A DNA stretch of 51,389 bases from positions 1-51,389 of the forward strand of contig JAKMCX010000156.1 in the NCBI GenBank assembly GCA_022428285.1, read 5' to 3'. Within the stretch, counting starts at the first letter, position 1. Each line of letters starts with the position of its first letter. The notes under the pieces were generated by a model that worked only from the letters and a program-made list of their open reading frames with translations, did no database searches and was not told where the DNA came from. This stretch comes from Flavobacteriales bacterium (lineage in GTDB: Bacteria > Bacteroidota > Bacteroidia > Flavobacteriales_D > Sanyastnellaceae). This document shows, one piece after another, positions 17,884 to 26,549 of the stretch. A program made the translations under genes and the position numbers.

Positions 17884-19851
17884 ATGATTCGATTGCGCGC
17901 TGCACTCATGTTGTTGTTGGTCTTTGTTGGTCCCCATTGGGGCTTCACCCAGCCGGCTCCTCGGTTTCATTCGGAGAGCAAAAAGGCCATCAAACTCTAC
18001 CGCAGGGCGATGGAGGCCAGCCGGGCCGCTATGGTGCCGGGAGCCGCTTCAGATACAGACGCTGCCATGAGAGAAGTGGAGGAGGACCTGCGCAAGGCTT
18101 TGGAGATCGATCCGAATTTTGCAGAAGCCGAACGCGTCCTGGCGGCCATGTCATTTGACCAGGGAGATTTTGAAGCGTCAAAGGGCCATTACGCTCACTA
18201 TTTGTCCCGTTTTGGCGCCGATTGGATTCGGGACCACTTTTCTTGGGCAGAGGCGGCGCGTTTTGCGCTGGATCCTGGGGGCATGAAAGCGGCCATGAGG
18301 GCGATGACACAAATTCCAGGGGTCGGCGAGGGCCCCGATTTGGATGCCATCGCAGCTGTGCTCAAGGATGCAGAATTCATGGAGGGCGCTTTGGCCCATC
18401 CCGTTCCGTTGAACAGCCAGGCCTTGCCTTCGCCGGTATCAACAGGCCAAGACGAGTACTTCCCCAGTGTATGGCTCGCGGGAGATGGCCTTGTATTTAC
18501 CCGCAGGGTAGAAGACGAGCGGTGGCGCCAAGGGCAGGAGGATTTGTACGTCACCCAAAGAGAAGGCACGGGTTGGGCCACCCCCCAACCGTTGCGGGGG
18601 TTGAACACCTCTATGAACGAGGGTGCAGCAGCGTTGTCAGGAGATGGGATGACCATTTGCTACACCGTATGCCGCGATGCAGACCGCGCAGGTGAAGGGC
18701 CGCACAAAGGCAGCTGTGATTTGTATGTCGCCCAGCGCAACGGACAAGAGTGGGGCAGGCCCGTGAATTTGAGCGCCGTCAATACCGCCGGGTGGGAGAG
18801 CCAACCTTGTCTCAGCCCCGACGGTCAGCAGTTGTATTTCACGCGGGGATCGGGCCGCGCTGGACGGCGCAAATACGACCTGTTCACATCGCGCCGGATG
18901 GCAGATGGCCAGTGGGGAACGGCCTTCCGAATGGGGGGAGAAATCAACTCCAACGGGAAGGAAATGCGGCCTTTCATCCATCCCGATGGACGGCATTTTT
19001 ATTTCACCTCTGACGGCAGGGCCGGCATGGGAGGCATGGACCTTTATGTCTGCACGCTGCAAGACAATGGAAAATGGGGAAGTCCGGCAAACCTGGGGTG
19101 GCCCATCAACACGCCCGAAGATGAAAGCGGCTTGGTGGTGTCTTCGGATGGCGTGACGGGTTTTTTCAGCCGGTCCACAGGCGGGCAATTGGACTTGCAT
19201 GAGCTCACCTTGCCGGCGAATGTGGCCGCCAATGCCACCTCTGCCATGGAAGGCCGTTTGAGTTCGGCTTCGGGCGTTCCGCTTCAATCTGCCCGCATCC
19301 GACTCGTAGACAGCGACAGCGGAACCCCTTTTGCGGAGGCCATTGCAGCGTCGGACGGAAGCTATCATGTTCCAGTGCCCTTGGACCGGTCTTTTGTGGT
19401 GATGGCAGAAGCCACAGGCCACATGTTGCTGTCAGAGCGCATCGACCAAGGCGAATTGCAAGGCCGTGTGGTCCGAGACTTTGAGCTTGCGCCACTGAAG
19501 GCAGGCAGTGAAGCGGTCTTGAATAACGTCTTTTTCGAAAGTGGCAGCGCCAATTTGAGTCCGGCCTCCAATGTTGAGTTGGAGCGGGTTGGACTTTGGC
19601 TGGCAGCGCAACCCAACCTTGTGATGGAAGTCGGTGGACACACCGACGACGTGGGTTCTAAATCCGAGAACTTGGCGCTTTCCGTCTTGCGGGCGGAAGC
19701 GGTCAAAACCGCGTTAGAAGCTGCCGGCGTTTCTGCAGAACAGCTGGTCGCAAAGGGGTACGGTCAATCCAAGCCCGCAGCCACCGGAACTTCTGAGGAG
19801 GCCAGAAAGCAAAACCGGCGCACCACGTTAACGGTGCTGCCGGTGCGCTAA
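17884..19851 (+). CDS. PD40 beta-propeller / CRD / OmpA protein, PorE-like
   Basis: The 655-residue protein has a signal peptide (LMLLLVFVGPHWGFTQ), a TPR-like helical N-terminal part (about 30-110: KKAIKLYRRAMEAS, LRKALEIDPNFAEAER), PD40 propeller blades (about 185-435: SPDGQQLYFTRGSG, HPDGRHFYFTSDGRAGMGGMDLY), a carboxypeptidase-regulatory-like domain (about 455-530: MEGRLSSASGVPLQSARIRL) and a C-terminal OmpA peptidoglycan-binding domain (NVFFESGSANLSPAS, VGGHTDDVGS, SVLRAEAVKTAL). This order is the same as in PorE of Porphyromonas gingivalis, a T9SS component that links the system to peptidoglycan. There is no lipobox, unlike PorE, and Bacteroidota carry many PD40-OmpA paralogues, so PorE is a suggestion. 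Its 3' end is 2 bases from the convergent sugar dehydrogenase-like gene. Confidence 0.88.
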   Translation: MIRLRAALMLLLVFVGPHWGFTQPAPRFHSESKKAIKLYRRAMEASRAAMVPGAASDTDAAMREVEEDLRKALEIDPNFAEAERVLAAMSFDQGDFEASKGHYAHYLSRFGADWIRDHFSWAEAARFALDPGGMKAAMRAMTQIPGVGEGPDLDAIAAVLKDAEFMEGALAHPVPLNSQALPSPVSTGQDEYFPSVWLAGDGLVFTRRVEDERWRQGQEDLYVTQREGTGWATPQPLRGLNTSMNEGAAALSGDGMTICYTVCRDADRAGEGPHKGSCDLYVAQRNGQEWGRPVNLSAVNTAGWESQPCLSPDGQQLYFTRGSGRAGRRKYDLFTSRRMADGQWGTAFRMGGEINSNGKEMRPFIHPDGRHFYFTSDGRAGMGGMDLYVCTLQDNGKWGSPANLGWPINTPEDESGLVVSSDGVTGFFSRSTGGQLDLHELTLPANVAANATSAMEGRLSSASGVPLQSARIRLVDSDSGTPFAEAIAASDGSYHVPVPLDRSFVVMAEATGHMLLSERIDQGELQGRVVRDFELAPLKAGSEAVLNNVFFESGSANLSPASNVELERVGLWLAAQPNLVMEVGGHTDDVGSKSENLALSVLRAEAVKTALEAAGVSAEQLVAKGYGQSKPAATGTSEEARKQNRRTTLTVLPVR

Positions 19852-19853
19852 CG

Positions 19854-21236
19854 TCAGTGGACCAGCAAATCGGCCGCTCCGATGGCGGTCCAAACGATGT
19901 AACGGCCTGTCGAGAAGCCGCTGATGTCGAGGTCAAACTGCACCGAAGGAACCGTTCCTTCAAACACCACACGGCCTGTCATGTCGCGGATGACCAATGG
20001 CCCTCCAACTGCGCCGTCCGTAGCAAAAATAGAGGCGCTGTTGCGCGCAGGGACGGGCTGAATCAACAGGGGCTTGACCACTGGCGTCGGCACCAAGGAA
20101 GGGCCAGAGGTGCTGAACTCCTTGATGATGTTGGGCGGATTGCCGGGATAGGATTGACCATTGAAGGCGAGGTAAAAGGCCCCTGTGTAAGGGTTCACCG
20201 CCACATCCCGAATGCGCTGGTTAAAGCTGCCAAAGAAGGCTTCTTGGCTGTCGGCTGTGAGTCCGTCCTCGGAGAGTTCGATCATGATCAACCGGCCGGG
20301 AAGGGGGTCATTGAATCCACTCATGACGCCCATCATGATTTTTCCTTGGAATTCAGGGATGGCTTCGTGGGTGTAGTACTCCAAACCGTTCAGTGCGATG
20401 CAAGGCGTCCATGCCAGAAGCGGCTCGGCAACGTCCCATTCTTGGCAGAATGCAGTTTCTGAAGGAGCGTTACAAGCACCCTGAACGTTGGGCCAACCAT
20501 AGTTGCGGCCAGCCTCCACAAGGTTGAACTCGTCGTCTTGGTTCTGGCCGTGCTCTGAGGCGTAAATCAATCCGTTGGGTCCAATGCACAAGCCCTGCGC
20601 GTTCCGGTTGCCCCAAGTGTAGACATAGCTCTCTGGACCAAAGGGGTTGTCTTCTGGAATGGAGCCGTCGGGGTTGATGCGGAGGATCTTGCCGTTGAGG
20701 CTTTCCAGGTCCTGGCTGTTGTCGGTGTCACCCGCATCGCCAGTGGTCATCAGCATGGTGTTGTCGGGCAGCCAAAGCAGCCGACTGCCGTTGTGGATTT
20801 GCGCACCGGGCAACGTCAGTAGCTCCTGCTCGTTGACCAATTCTGTTCCGTTCCATTCAAACACACTCAGGTGCTCGGAAACGCTGTTTTGACCATTGCA
20901 GTAAACCACCCATACACGGGGGTCTTCTGGGAAGTCTGGGTGTTGCACCATGCCGAGTAGGCCAGGTTCGCCAGAACCGTTAAAGGTCACATTCAGATCG
21001 AGCACAGTCGTGTAATCCCCGGATGAAGGGTCGATTCGAATCACCCTTCCTTTGCGTTCGCTGCACCACAACATGTCGTCTCCACCCCATACCAATTCCC
21101 AAGGAATTTGGCTGTCCGATACCAAGTCGGTTGCGAAGAGGGTGGTGTTTCCTACAGTAAATGTGTCCTGGGAAAATGCCTGAACGGGCAGCAACATGGC
21201 TACCACCAGTCCCATCAAAAACAAAGCTTTATTCAT
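19854..21236 (-). CDS. Secreted PQQ-type sugar dehydrogenase-like protein, T9SS-sorted
   Basis: The 460-residue protein has a signal peptide (MNKALFLMGLVVAMLLPVQAFSQ) and a soluble glucose/sorbosone dehydrogenase six-bladed propeller: PWELVWGGDDMLWCSERKG, GLLGMVQHPDF, IHNGSRLLWLPDN, LNGKILRINPDGS, TWGNRNAQGL and EHGQNQDDEFN. About the last 75 residues are a T9SS sorting domain (PVPARNSASIF, IRDMTGRVVF, FSTGRYIVW). The family oxidises aldoses using PQQ, but many Bacteroidota members have no tested activity. It follows the GH13 lipoprotein by 37 bases on the same strand and would be the last gene of the Sus-like locus, so oxidation of glucose or oligosaccharides outside the cytoplasm is a reasonable inference. 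Confidence 0.85.
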   Translation of the reverse strand: MNKALFLMGLVVAMLLPVQAFSQDTFTVGNTTLFATDLVSDSQIPWELVWGGDDMLWCSERKGRVIRIDPSSGDYTTVLDLNVTFNGSGEPGLLGMVQHPDFPEDPRVWVVYCNGQNSVSEHLSVFEWNGTELVNEQELLTLPGAQIHNGSRLLWLPDNTMLMTTGDAGDTDNSQDLESLNGKILRINPDGSIPEDNPFGPESYVYTWGNRNAQGLCIGPNGLIYASEHGQNQDDEFNLVEAGRNYGWPNVQGACNAPSETAFCQEWDVAEPLLAWTPCIALNGLEYYTHEAIPEFQGKIMMGVMSGFNDPLPGRLIMIELSEDGLTADSQEAFFGSFNQRIRDVAVNPYTGAFYLAFNGQSYPGNPPNIIKEFSTSGPSLVPTPVVKPLLIQPVPARNSASIFATDGAVGGPLVIRDMTGRVVFEGTVPSVQFDLDISGFSTGRYIVWTAIGAADLLVH

Positions 21237-21273
21237 GGTGCAAGGATAGGGTGCGCCATGCGATTAGTCAGGC

Positions 21274-23637
21274 TCAGAGGCTGCCGGAATAGGCGAGGGC
21301 AGTGTAGGGGGCAATTTGACGGCCAAGGGGCTTACCAAGAATGCATTCGGCCTGCTCTGCGTTGGGAATGTCCACAGGGACGCCGCTTTGATTGAAGAAC
21401 ACCGTGGTCGTCTCGTCCAAATATTGGCGTGTGATCTTGAGCAGCTGTGGTGCGGGAGACGTCAGTTGTGTCTGGCCATACATCATGCTCATGCGGCTCC
21501 GGCGCAAGGCCACCCATCTCGAGGCCATTTCTCGCGTTCTTTTTTCTTCGAGGTCCAGGCCGTCAAAGCGCACCATGCGCCGGTTGTCCGGATCGTTGCC
21601 ACCGACATCGGCATATTCGTCTCCTTGGTAAATGCACGGCACCCCTGGCATGCTCATATTGAATGCAGTCAGCATGCGCATGGCCTGGTGTCCGCGCAGG
21701 CCATCTCTGCGAATGTCGCGGGTCCATCCGGCCAGCTTGTGGTCTTCCTCCCAGCGCACAGTCCCCTCAGCCAAAGAAGCAAACCGAGGGCGGTCTTGGT
21801 TGCCTGTGATCGTCCCCATGAGGTGGTGCGCACCATAGTGGTCTAACCCCTCCTGAGCGACCTGAATAAGGTCTTCAAATCCGGCGTTCTCCTTGCCAAA
21901 TGCCACGATGGCCTTGTCGTACAAATTGAAGTCGAATTGCGCGTCTAAAAGACCCGACCCCAGATAACTTCCGATCAATTCGGCACTGCCATAGGTCTCC
22001 CCAATCTGATAGACCCGCCGGTTTGTGCCGTCGGTATGCTGTTTGATTTTTCGCGTCAGGAGGCGCCAAAAAGACAAGGGAATGTGCTTGGTGGCATCAT
22101 GACGGAAGCCATCAATTTCGCTGTTCAATACCCACCATGCCGCACTGTCTGACATGGCTTCTGCGACATCCTCACGTTCTAAGTTCAGGGTGGGCATGAA
22201 CGTATCAAACCACGTTGTCAAACGCTCATCGTCCCAGAGCTGGGTGTTTTCTCGCCCATCGGGCAGATACAGGCTGGTCGCCCAATCTGGGTGCGCTTTG
22301 TACAAGGGATGGGCTTCGTGGACATGGTTCGCTACATAATCCAGCAGGAAATTCATGTCTTTGTCGTGCGCGGCATCAACGAGTCCATCAAAAACAGAGC
22401 GGGTGCCAAAGCGGGGATCGATTTCGGTATTGGAAATGGGCCAGTACCCATGATACCCGCTGAAACGGCTGGTGACATCTGTACTGGGGTCTTGCCAGTA
22501 GCCATAGGCGGAATCGGGATTGGTGGTAATGGGGCTGATCCACAATGCGGTGACCCCGAGGTCGTCGAAGTATCCCTCATCCAAGGCCTTGCGAATGCCC
22601 GCCAAGTCGCCGCCTTGGTCATTGGCAGGGGGCAGGATAGAAGGGTCGTCCACAGGGCTGTCGTTGCCCTGGTCTCCATTGCGGAAACGGTCAACCAGCA
22701 TGAAATAAAGCACCTGGCTTTCCCAATCTTGCCGGGTCAGTTGATCGGGGGAGGCGATGGGGATGCCATCCATGAGCGGGATGCGGACCTCGTGGCTCGG
22801 TTGGCCGGCGCCGCTGGCCCAGAGCCGCAAATTGGTCCTGCCAGATCCGTAAGCCCTTGCTGGGATGCGCACGACCCCTGTTCCATTGTCACCAATGACC
22901 GTCGAAGCGTAAAGGTGGTCCTCCCACCATCCCCATACCCGAGCGCCTGGCGTTCCGAGCAAGCGAACATCGTGTACTTGGTTGCCTCCGAATCCTATGG
23001 CGGCCAGTTCCAGTTTTTCGCCGCTGCCTTCGATGGTCAGGATGGAGTTGAATCCACCAAATCCATTGTCCACCTTTTCGGGATTGGCGGGATCGGGCAT
23101 TTCGACGCCATCGGCGACCAGCTGATAGGGGTGGTGTCCTTCGGGTAAGGAGAGCTCGGTCTGCCAGCGTCCATCTGAACCGAGGGTCAAAGGATGGCTG
23201 CTGCGCGACCAACCGTTAAAAGCGCCCATGATGTATACCTGCTCGTATGTCTGGTCGCTGGCCGGCATGGTATAGGTGATGCTGCGCTGCACGGAGGCAA
23301 AGACCGGAACGTGCGCTGAACGGCCACCGAGCCTCAGCTCCAATGCGCCGAATCCCTGTTCGGGTTGGCCTTGAATCCAAACGCCTTGCTGACCGCCGAC
23401 AGCAGAGAGTTCCTGCTGTTTTCCTCCGCCCCATTCAGGAATCCAAAACACCTCCTCTGGGAGCGTTTCTGGACAAAAGTCCGAGAGGGGAATCCAAGTG
23501 GAGTCCGGCGCGAGTCTCAGCGGCATTGCCATTCCTGGGATGACCTCAGCCAAAATCGGCGTCGGTGTGTCAGGGGTGTTGCAAGCGGCCAAGGTCAATG
23601 CCGTGATACAGAACAAAAGGAGCGGATGGCGCATCAT
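21274..23637 (-). CDS. GH13 alpha-amylase-family lipoprotein
   Basis: The 787-residue protein begins with a lipoprotein signal peptide and lipobox (LLLFCITALTLAAC-N), so it is anchored in a membrane, probably at the cell surface or facing the periplasm. A CBM48-like beta domain is at about residues 135-190 (VYIMGAFNGWSRSSHPL, HPYQLVADG). The catalytic TIM barrel shows DYVANHVHEAHP, the nucleophile Asp in DGFRHDATKH (about 512), the acid Glu in QIGETYGS (about 546) and the third Asp in GNQDRPRF (about 614). In the last motif Gln stands where GH13 enzymes usually have His. It resembles neopullulanase/cyclomaltodextrinase or SusA/SusG-type enzymes acting on starch or maltodextrin. A hairpin lies 16 bases before its start. 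Confidence 0.92.
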   Translation of the reverse strand: MMRHPLLLFCITALTLAACNTPDTPTPILAEVIPGMAMPLRLAPDSTWIPLSDFCPETLPEEVFWIPEWGGGKQQELSAVGGQQGVWIQGQPEQGFGALELRLGGRSAHVPVFASVQRSITYTMPASDQTYEQVYIMGAFNGWSRSSHPLTLGSDGRWQTELSLPEGHHPYQLVADGVEMPDPANPEKVDNGFGGFNSILTIEGSGEKLELAAIGFGGNQVHDVRLLGTPGARVWGWWEDHLYASTVIGDNGTGVVRIPARAYGSGRTNLRLWASGAGQPSHEVRIPLMDGIPIASPDQLTRQDWESQVLYFMLVDRFRNGDQGNDSPVDDPSILPPANDQGGDLAGIRKALDEGYFDDLGVTALWISPITTNPDSAYGYWQDPSTDVTSRFSGYHGYWPISNTEIDPRFGTRSVFDGLVDAAHDKDMNFLLDYVANHVHEAHPLYKAHPDWATSLYLPDGRENTQLWDDERLTTWFDTFMPTLNLEREDVAEAMSDSAAWWVLNSEIDGFRHDATKHIPLSFWRLLTRKIKQHTDGTNRRVYQIGETYGSAELIGSYLGSGLLDAQFDFNLYDKAIVAFGKENAGFEDLIQVAQEGLDHYGAHHLMGTITGNQDRPRFASLAEGTVRWEEDHKLAGWTRDIRRDGLRGHQAMRMLTAFNMSMPGVPCIYQGDEYADVGGNDPDNRRMVRFDGLDLEEKRTREMASRWVALRRSRMSMMYGQTQLTSPAPQLLKITRQYLDETTTVFFNQSGVPVDIPNAEQAECILGKPLGRQIAPYTALAYSGSL

Positions 23638-23652
23638 GAAGGCACAATATCA

Positions 23653-23681
23653 GAAACGCCCGGGACGTGGCCGGGCGTTTC
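23653..23681 (-). terminator. Hairpin between the 293-residue surface protein and the GH13 lipoprotein
   Basis: GAAACGCCCGG pairs perfectly with CCGGGCGTTTC around a 7-base loop. It sits 36 bases after the stop of the upstream gene and 16 bases before the amylase start. The T run on the minus strand is only three bases, so it may be a leaky terminator that lowers expression of the amylase relative to susCD. Confidence 0.6.
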
Positions 23682-23716
23682 GAGGAGTTGCAGGGTAAAG
23701 AGGCTGAAATGGGCGC

Positions 23717-24598
23717 TTATTCGCACAGCAACAGTCCCAAGCTGTTGGCTGGGGGCGGGCCCGTAAAGTTGTAGCCAGGTGTGGTGACGTACCAACGAAC
23801 CCCGTTTTGCAAGGGTTCACCGGTGTAAGGACTTTGATCGATGTTGCTCAGCGTACCGAGAAAGAAGTCCTCGGGCACAAAGGTGAAAGAGAAGAACCCC
23901 GGTTTTCCATCCACGGGATCCATGCGCAACTCCGGCACCGTTCCCGCGTCAAAAGGGGTGGAGGCCACACCATCGTCACCGTAGGTGTACAATGTGAAGG
24001 CGTCTGTTCTGGCCGTCAGGTGCAGGTAGACCTCGTCGAGGTTCTGCAGGTCGGGGTTGGTTTCTTGGTTGTTGTCGTACGTGAAGGTCACAAAGTCGTC
24101 GCCTTCTCTGATTTCGGGGAAGATGCACATTCGGCCATTGCAGAGCTGGGGCACAATGCCCACGGACAGGTCTTCTGTTTTGGCCTCTCCGCCGAATTCC
24201 TCTTCGTAGGCATATCCGCTGTCGAACTTGGCCAAACAGGATATGCCCCGTGTAAAGAAGGTGGGGCCATCTACACCAAAGTATTCGGTGGGGATGAAGC
24301 TCATGCTGTAGAGCTTCTCGCTCACCTTCGTCATGAGCTGGTGGTCGTCGCTGTCGCCCCAATCGCCATTGCCGGCGACGGGTGCCGATGGATTCCAAGC
24401 CCAGAGGTAAACGTCCTCATCGGGATAGGCATCGAGCATCTCGCTCAAGCGCTGGTCTTGGCATTGGGTCAGGTCGATGTACAGCGTGCATTCTGAGTCA
24501 GCTGCAGTGGGGGAGGGCAAAACGTAAGCAGCCTGCCCAAACGAAAGGGAACAGGTGCTGGTCAGCAGCATGGCCAAGCCCGTGGTGATGCGGTTCAT
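23717..24598 (-). CDS. Exported protein of the Sus-like locus, SusE/F position
   Basis: The start at 24598 (MNRITTGLAMLLTSTCSLSFGQ) gives a signal peptide and overlaps the stop of the upstream lipoprotein gene as ATGA, suggesting translational coupling. The 293-residue product has beta-rich segments (ECTLYIDLTQCQ, DVYLWAWNPSA, KLYSMSFIPTEYFG, DEVYLHLTA) and four or more Cys. The start of the mature part resembles the N-terminal part of the secreted amylase in this locus (ETVTLYYDATQG), which suggests a related starch-binding or structural domain. I do not recognise a named family. Its position downstream of susD matches that of the surface glycan-binding proteins SusE and SusF. Confidence 0.72.
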   Translation of the reverse strand: MNRITTGLAMLLTSTCSLSFGQAAYVLPSPTAADSECTLYIDLTQCQDQRLSEMLDAYPDEDVYLWAWNPSAPVAGNGDWGDSDDHQLMTKVSEKLYSMSFIPTEYFGVDGPTFFTRGISCLAKFDSGYAYEEEFGGEAKTEDLSVGIVPQLCNGRMCIFPEIREGDDFVTFTYDNNQETNPDLQNLDEVYLHLTARTDAFTLYTYGDDGVASTPFDAGTVPELRMDPVDGKPGFFSFTFVPEDFFLGTLSNIDQSPYTGEPLQNGVRWYVTTPGYNFTGPPPANSLGLLLCE

Positions 24599-25095
24599 TG
24601 CGGGATGCGGTTGAAGGTGAACGTGTAGACCACGGTTTCGATGAGGGCGCCGCCTTCGCCACAAGTGCGGCGGTATTCGATCGCCATCTGATCATCATAA
24701 GGGCGCACGGTGGTGCCGAGGTTGTACTGAAGGGTATCCGAGGGCCCCATCAGCATTAGAAACGTGGGGAATGCGGGGTCGTCAAATGACCATGTACCGC
24801 CTTCACCGAAGTACTCCCGGCCAATCTCCTGTTGGATGGAATACGTGTCGTCCTCCCCAAAGGTCATGCGCATGGGTGTGACGCCCTCTTGAATGTACAG
24901 GGCGCTCAAGTCGCGCGTTTCCTTCACGGGATTGTTCAGGTCTTGCTGGGCAAAGGAAGCGAGCTCCCAAGTGCCGAGGAATCCGGCGCGCTTGTCGACA
25001 GGGTCGCCGAGTTCGCCTCCTATTTCTGGCTTGCAACCCGCAAGGCCCGCCAAAAAAGCCATGGCCAGCAGCGGTATGATTGAATGTTGCTTCAT
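24595..25095 (-). CDS. Lipocalin-like lipoprotein of the Sus-like locus
   Basis: The start at 25095 gives a lipoprotein signal (MKQHSIIPLLAMAFLAGLAGC-K); the longer ORF is unsupported. The 166-residue product has GFLGTWELASFAQQD, a GTW-motif start typical of lipocalin-like beta barrels, then a TFGEDDTYSIQQ and GGTWSFDD repeat of strands. Proteins of this kind (for example DUF5004) are common directly downstream of susD, and their role is not well known. It is 20 bases after susD and overlaps the following gene by 4 bases. Confidence 0.72.
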   Translation of the reverse strand: MKQHSIIPLLAMAFLAGLAGCKPEIGGELGDPVDKRAGFLGTWELASFAQQDLNNPVKETRDLSALYIQEGVTPMRMTFGEDDTYSIQQEIGREYFGEGGTWSFDDPAFPTFLMLMGPSDTLQYNLGTTVRPYDDQMAIEYRRTCGEGGALIETVVYTFTFNRIPQ

Positions 25096-25115
25096 TTCAA
25101 TGCGGTTTCTGATGT

Positions 25116-26543
25116 TCACAAGCAGCCTCCTTCGTCGTTGAGGACGAAGCCAGCAGCAGTGGTAGATGAATTCGGGAATTGGAGCAATGAGCCGGGGCAG
25201 TCCCATGGCGCACCGCGCACGGTCTCAGGTTCCCCCATGACGCCGCGCAGTTTGACTTGATCCATCTCCCATCCTTCGCACAAGGTCTCTTTGCGGTATT
25301 CCTCGCGCGCAGCGGTGAGCACAGCATCGGCATCGACGCCTGCTGGCAGGTCATTCAAGTCTGCGCCGAATGCGCGGTCGCGGATGGCATTGACGTCGCC
25401 AATGGCGGTGGCCAGGTTGCCGCCATTCGTGGCGATGGCCATGGCCCTCAAGAGGTGAAGCCCAGTCAAGTGAATGACCGGGACGTTGAAGAATTGCTTG
25501 TCGTCGAACCGGGTCACCTTGTGGACAACGCCATTGGATTCGACCCAGTTTCCGCGGTCGTCTGCAGCGTTCAGCTGAAACAAATCGTTGATGCCACCGC
25601 TAAAGGTGAGCTGCGGATTGGCGTTGTTGTCCTGTCGGAAGTTGTCTCGGAATGCCGAACTGCGGTCGTTGAGCAGGCTGTCACCGTCCACAGCGAAATA
25701 GCCGCCGGTGATGCCGAACACCGTTTCTGGATTGATGTTGTCGCCTGCCAAAGTGCTGTCGCTTCCCGCTTCATAACGATCGAGGTCATCGTCGAGTTGG
25801 AACAAACCGCTGTTGATCACGCGTTCTGCCTCGGTCTGTGCCGCATTCCAGTCTTGGCGCAAGAAGTGGATGTGGGCCAGAAATCCACTGGCCGCCATGC
25901 TGCTGGCATAAGGGCCGTTCTCATTGGGAAGGTTGGACTTGGCAAATTCGAGGTCTTCGATGATCTGCGCATAGACCTCGGCGACAGAAGCGCGTGGACT
26001 GGGAGGTGCCACGGCATCGGTGCGCAGCGGTATGCCCAGGTGGCCATTGTCTGCTGTGTATCCATAGGGGTAGGCCCACATCTTGACCAGGTACCAGTGG
26101 CACACGGCACGGACAAACCGGGATTCGGCCTCCAACCTCACCCGTGTGGCGTCGTCCAAATCGTCCACCAAACCGAAGCTCTCGACCACCACGTTGGCCC
26201 TGTAAATGGCATAGTAGAAGTCGGTGTAGAGCCCGCCAGTGGTGGGGGTAAAGAAATTGGTTTCGCGGTTCCAAACAGCCGTGTAGTCCAAGCTTGAGTA
26301 AGGACGGGCCATGTTGCCAGTCAGCAATTCCGCAATGCTCTGTTGCCGCCCATTCAGGACATTGGCCAAGACATCGTAGTTGGAATTCAGCATCCGCTGC
26401 AGGTCGTCCGAATTGTTGATGGCATCCTCTGCCAGGATCACATCACCGGGTTCGAATTCCAGCATTCGGTCACAACTGGACAACACCAATGTGCATCCTA
26501 CAAAACAGCCGAGAAGGCGGAGGGAGTTCATTTTCGTCAGCAT
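25116..26543 (-). CDS. SusD/RagB-family surface glycan-binding lipoprotein
   Basis: SusD proteins bind oligosaccharides at the cell surface and form the lid of the SusC channel. The sequence has a lipoprotein signal (LRLLGCFVGCTLVLSSC-D), the N-terminal SusD helices (DLQRMLNSNYDVLANV), YYAIYRANVVVESF, the conserved AESRFVRAVCHWYLVKMW followed by YGY and GIPLRTD, and the C-terminal REEYRKETLCEGWEMDQVKLRG. At 475 residues it has family length. An ATG at 26531 (MNSLRLL) is an equally good start. It begins 6 bases after the susC stop, the standard coupling of the pair. Confidence 0.95.
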   Translation of the reverse strand: MLTKMNSLRLLGCFVGCTLVLSSCDRMLEFEPGDVILAEDAINNSDDLQRMLNSNYDVLANVLNGRQQSIAELLTGNMARPYSSLDYTAVWNRETNFFTPTTGGLYTDFYYAIYRANVVVESFGLVDDLDDATRVRLEAESRFVRAVCHWYLVKMWAYPYGYTADNGHLGIPLRTDAVAPPSPRASVAEVYAQIIEDLEFAKSNLPNENGPYASSMAASGFLAHIHFLRQDWNAAQTEAERVINSGLFQLDDDLDRYEAGSDSTLAGDNINPETVFGITGGYFAVDGDSLLNDRSSAFRDNFRQDNNANPQLTFSGGINDLFQLNAADDRGNWVESNGVVHKVTRFDDKQFFNVPVIHLTGLHLLRAMAIATNGGNLATAIGDVNAIRDRAFGADLNDLPAGVDADAVLTAAREEYRKETLCEGWEMDQVKLRGVMGEPETVRGAPWDCPGSLLQFPNSSTTAAGFVLNDEGGCL

Positions 26544-26549
26544 GGCGGA

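Noticed and set aside
17815-17970. N-terminal extension of the YfcE-type gene
   Set aside because: It would overlap the divergent PD40/OmpA gene and its promoter region; the family begins at the RIGLISDTHG motif.
25257-26297. 346-residue plus-strand ORF opposite susD
   Set aside because: Antisense to a full SusD gene with all expected motifs; the product has no domain I can see.
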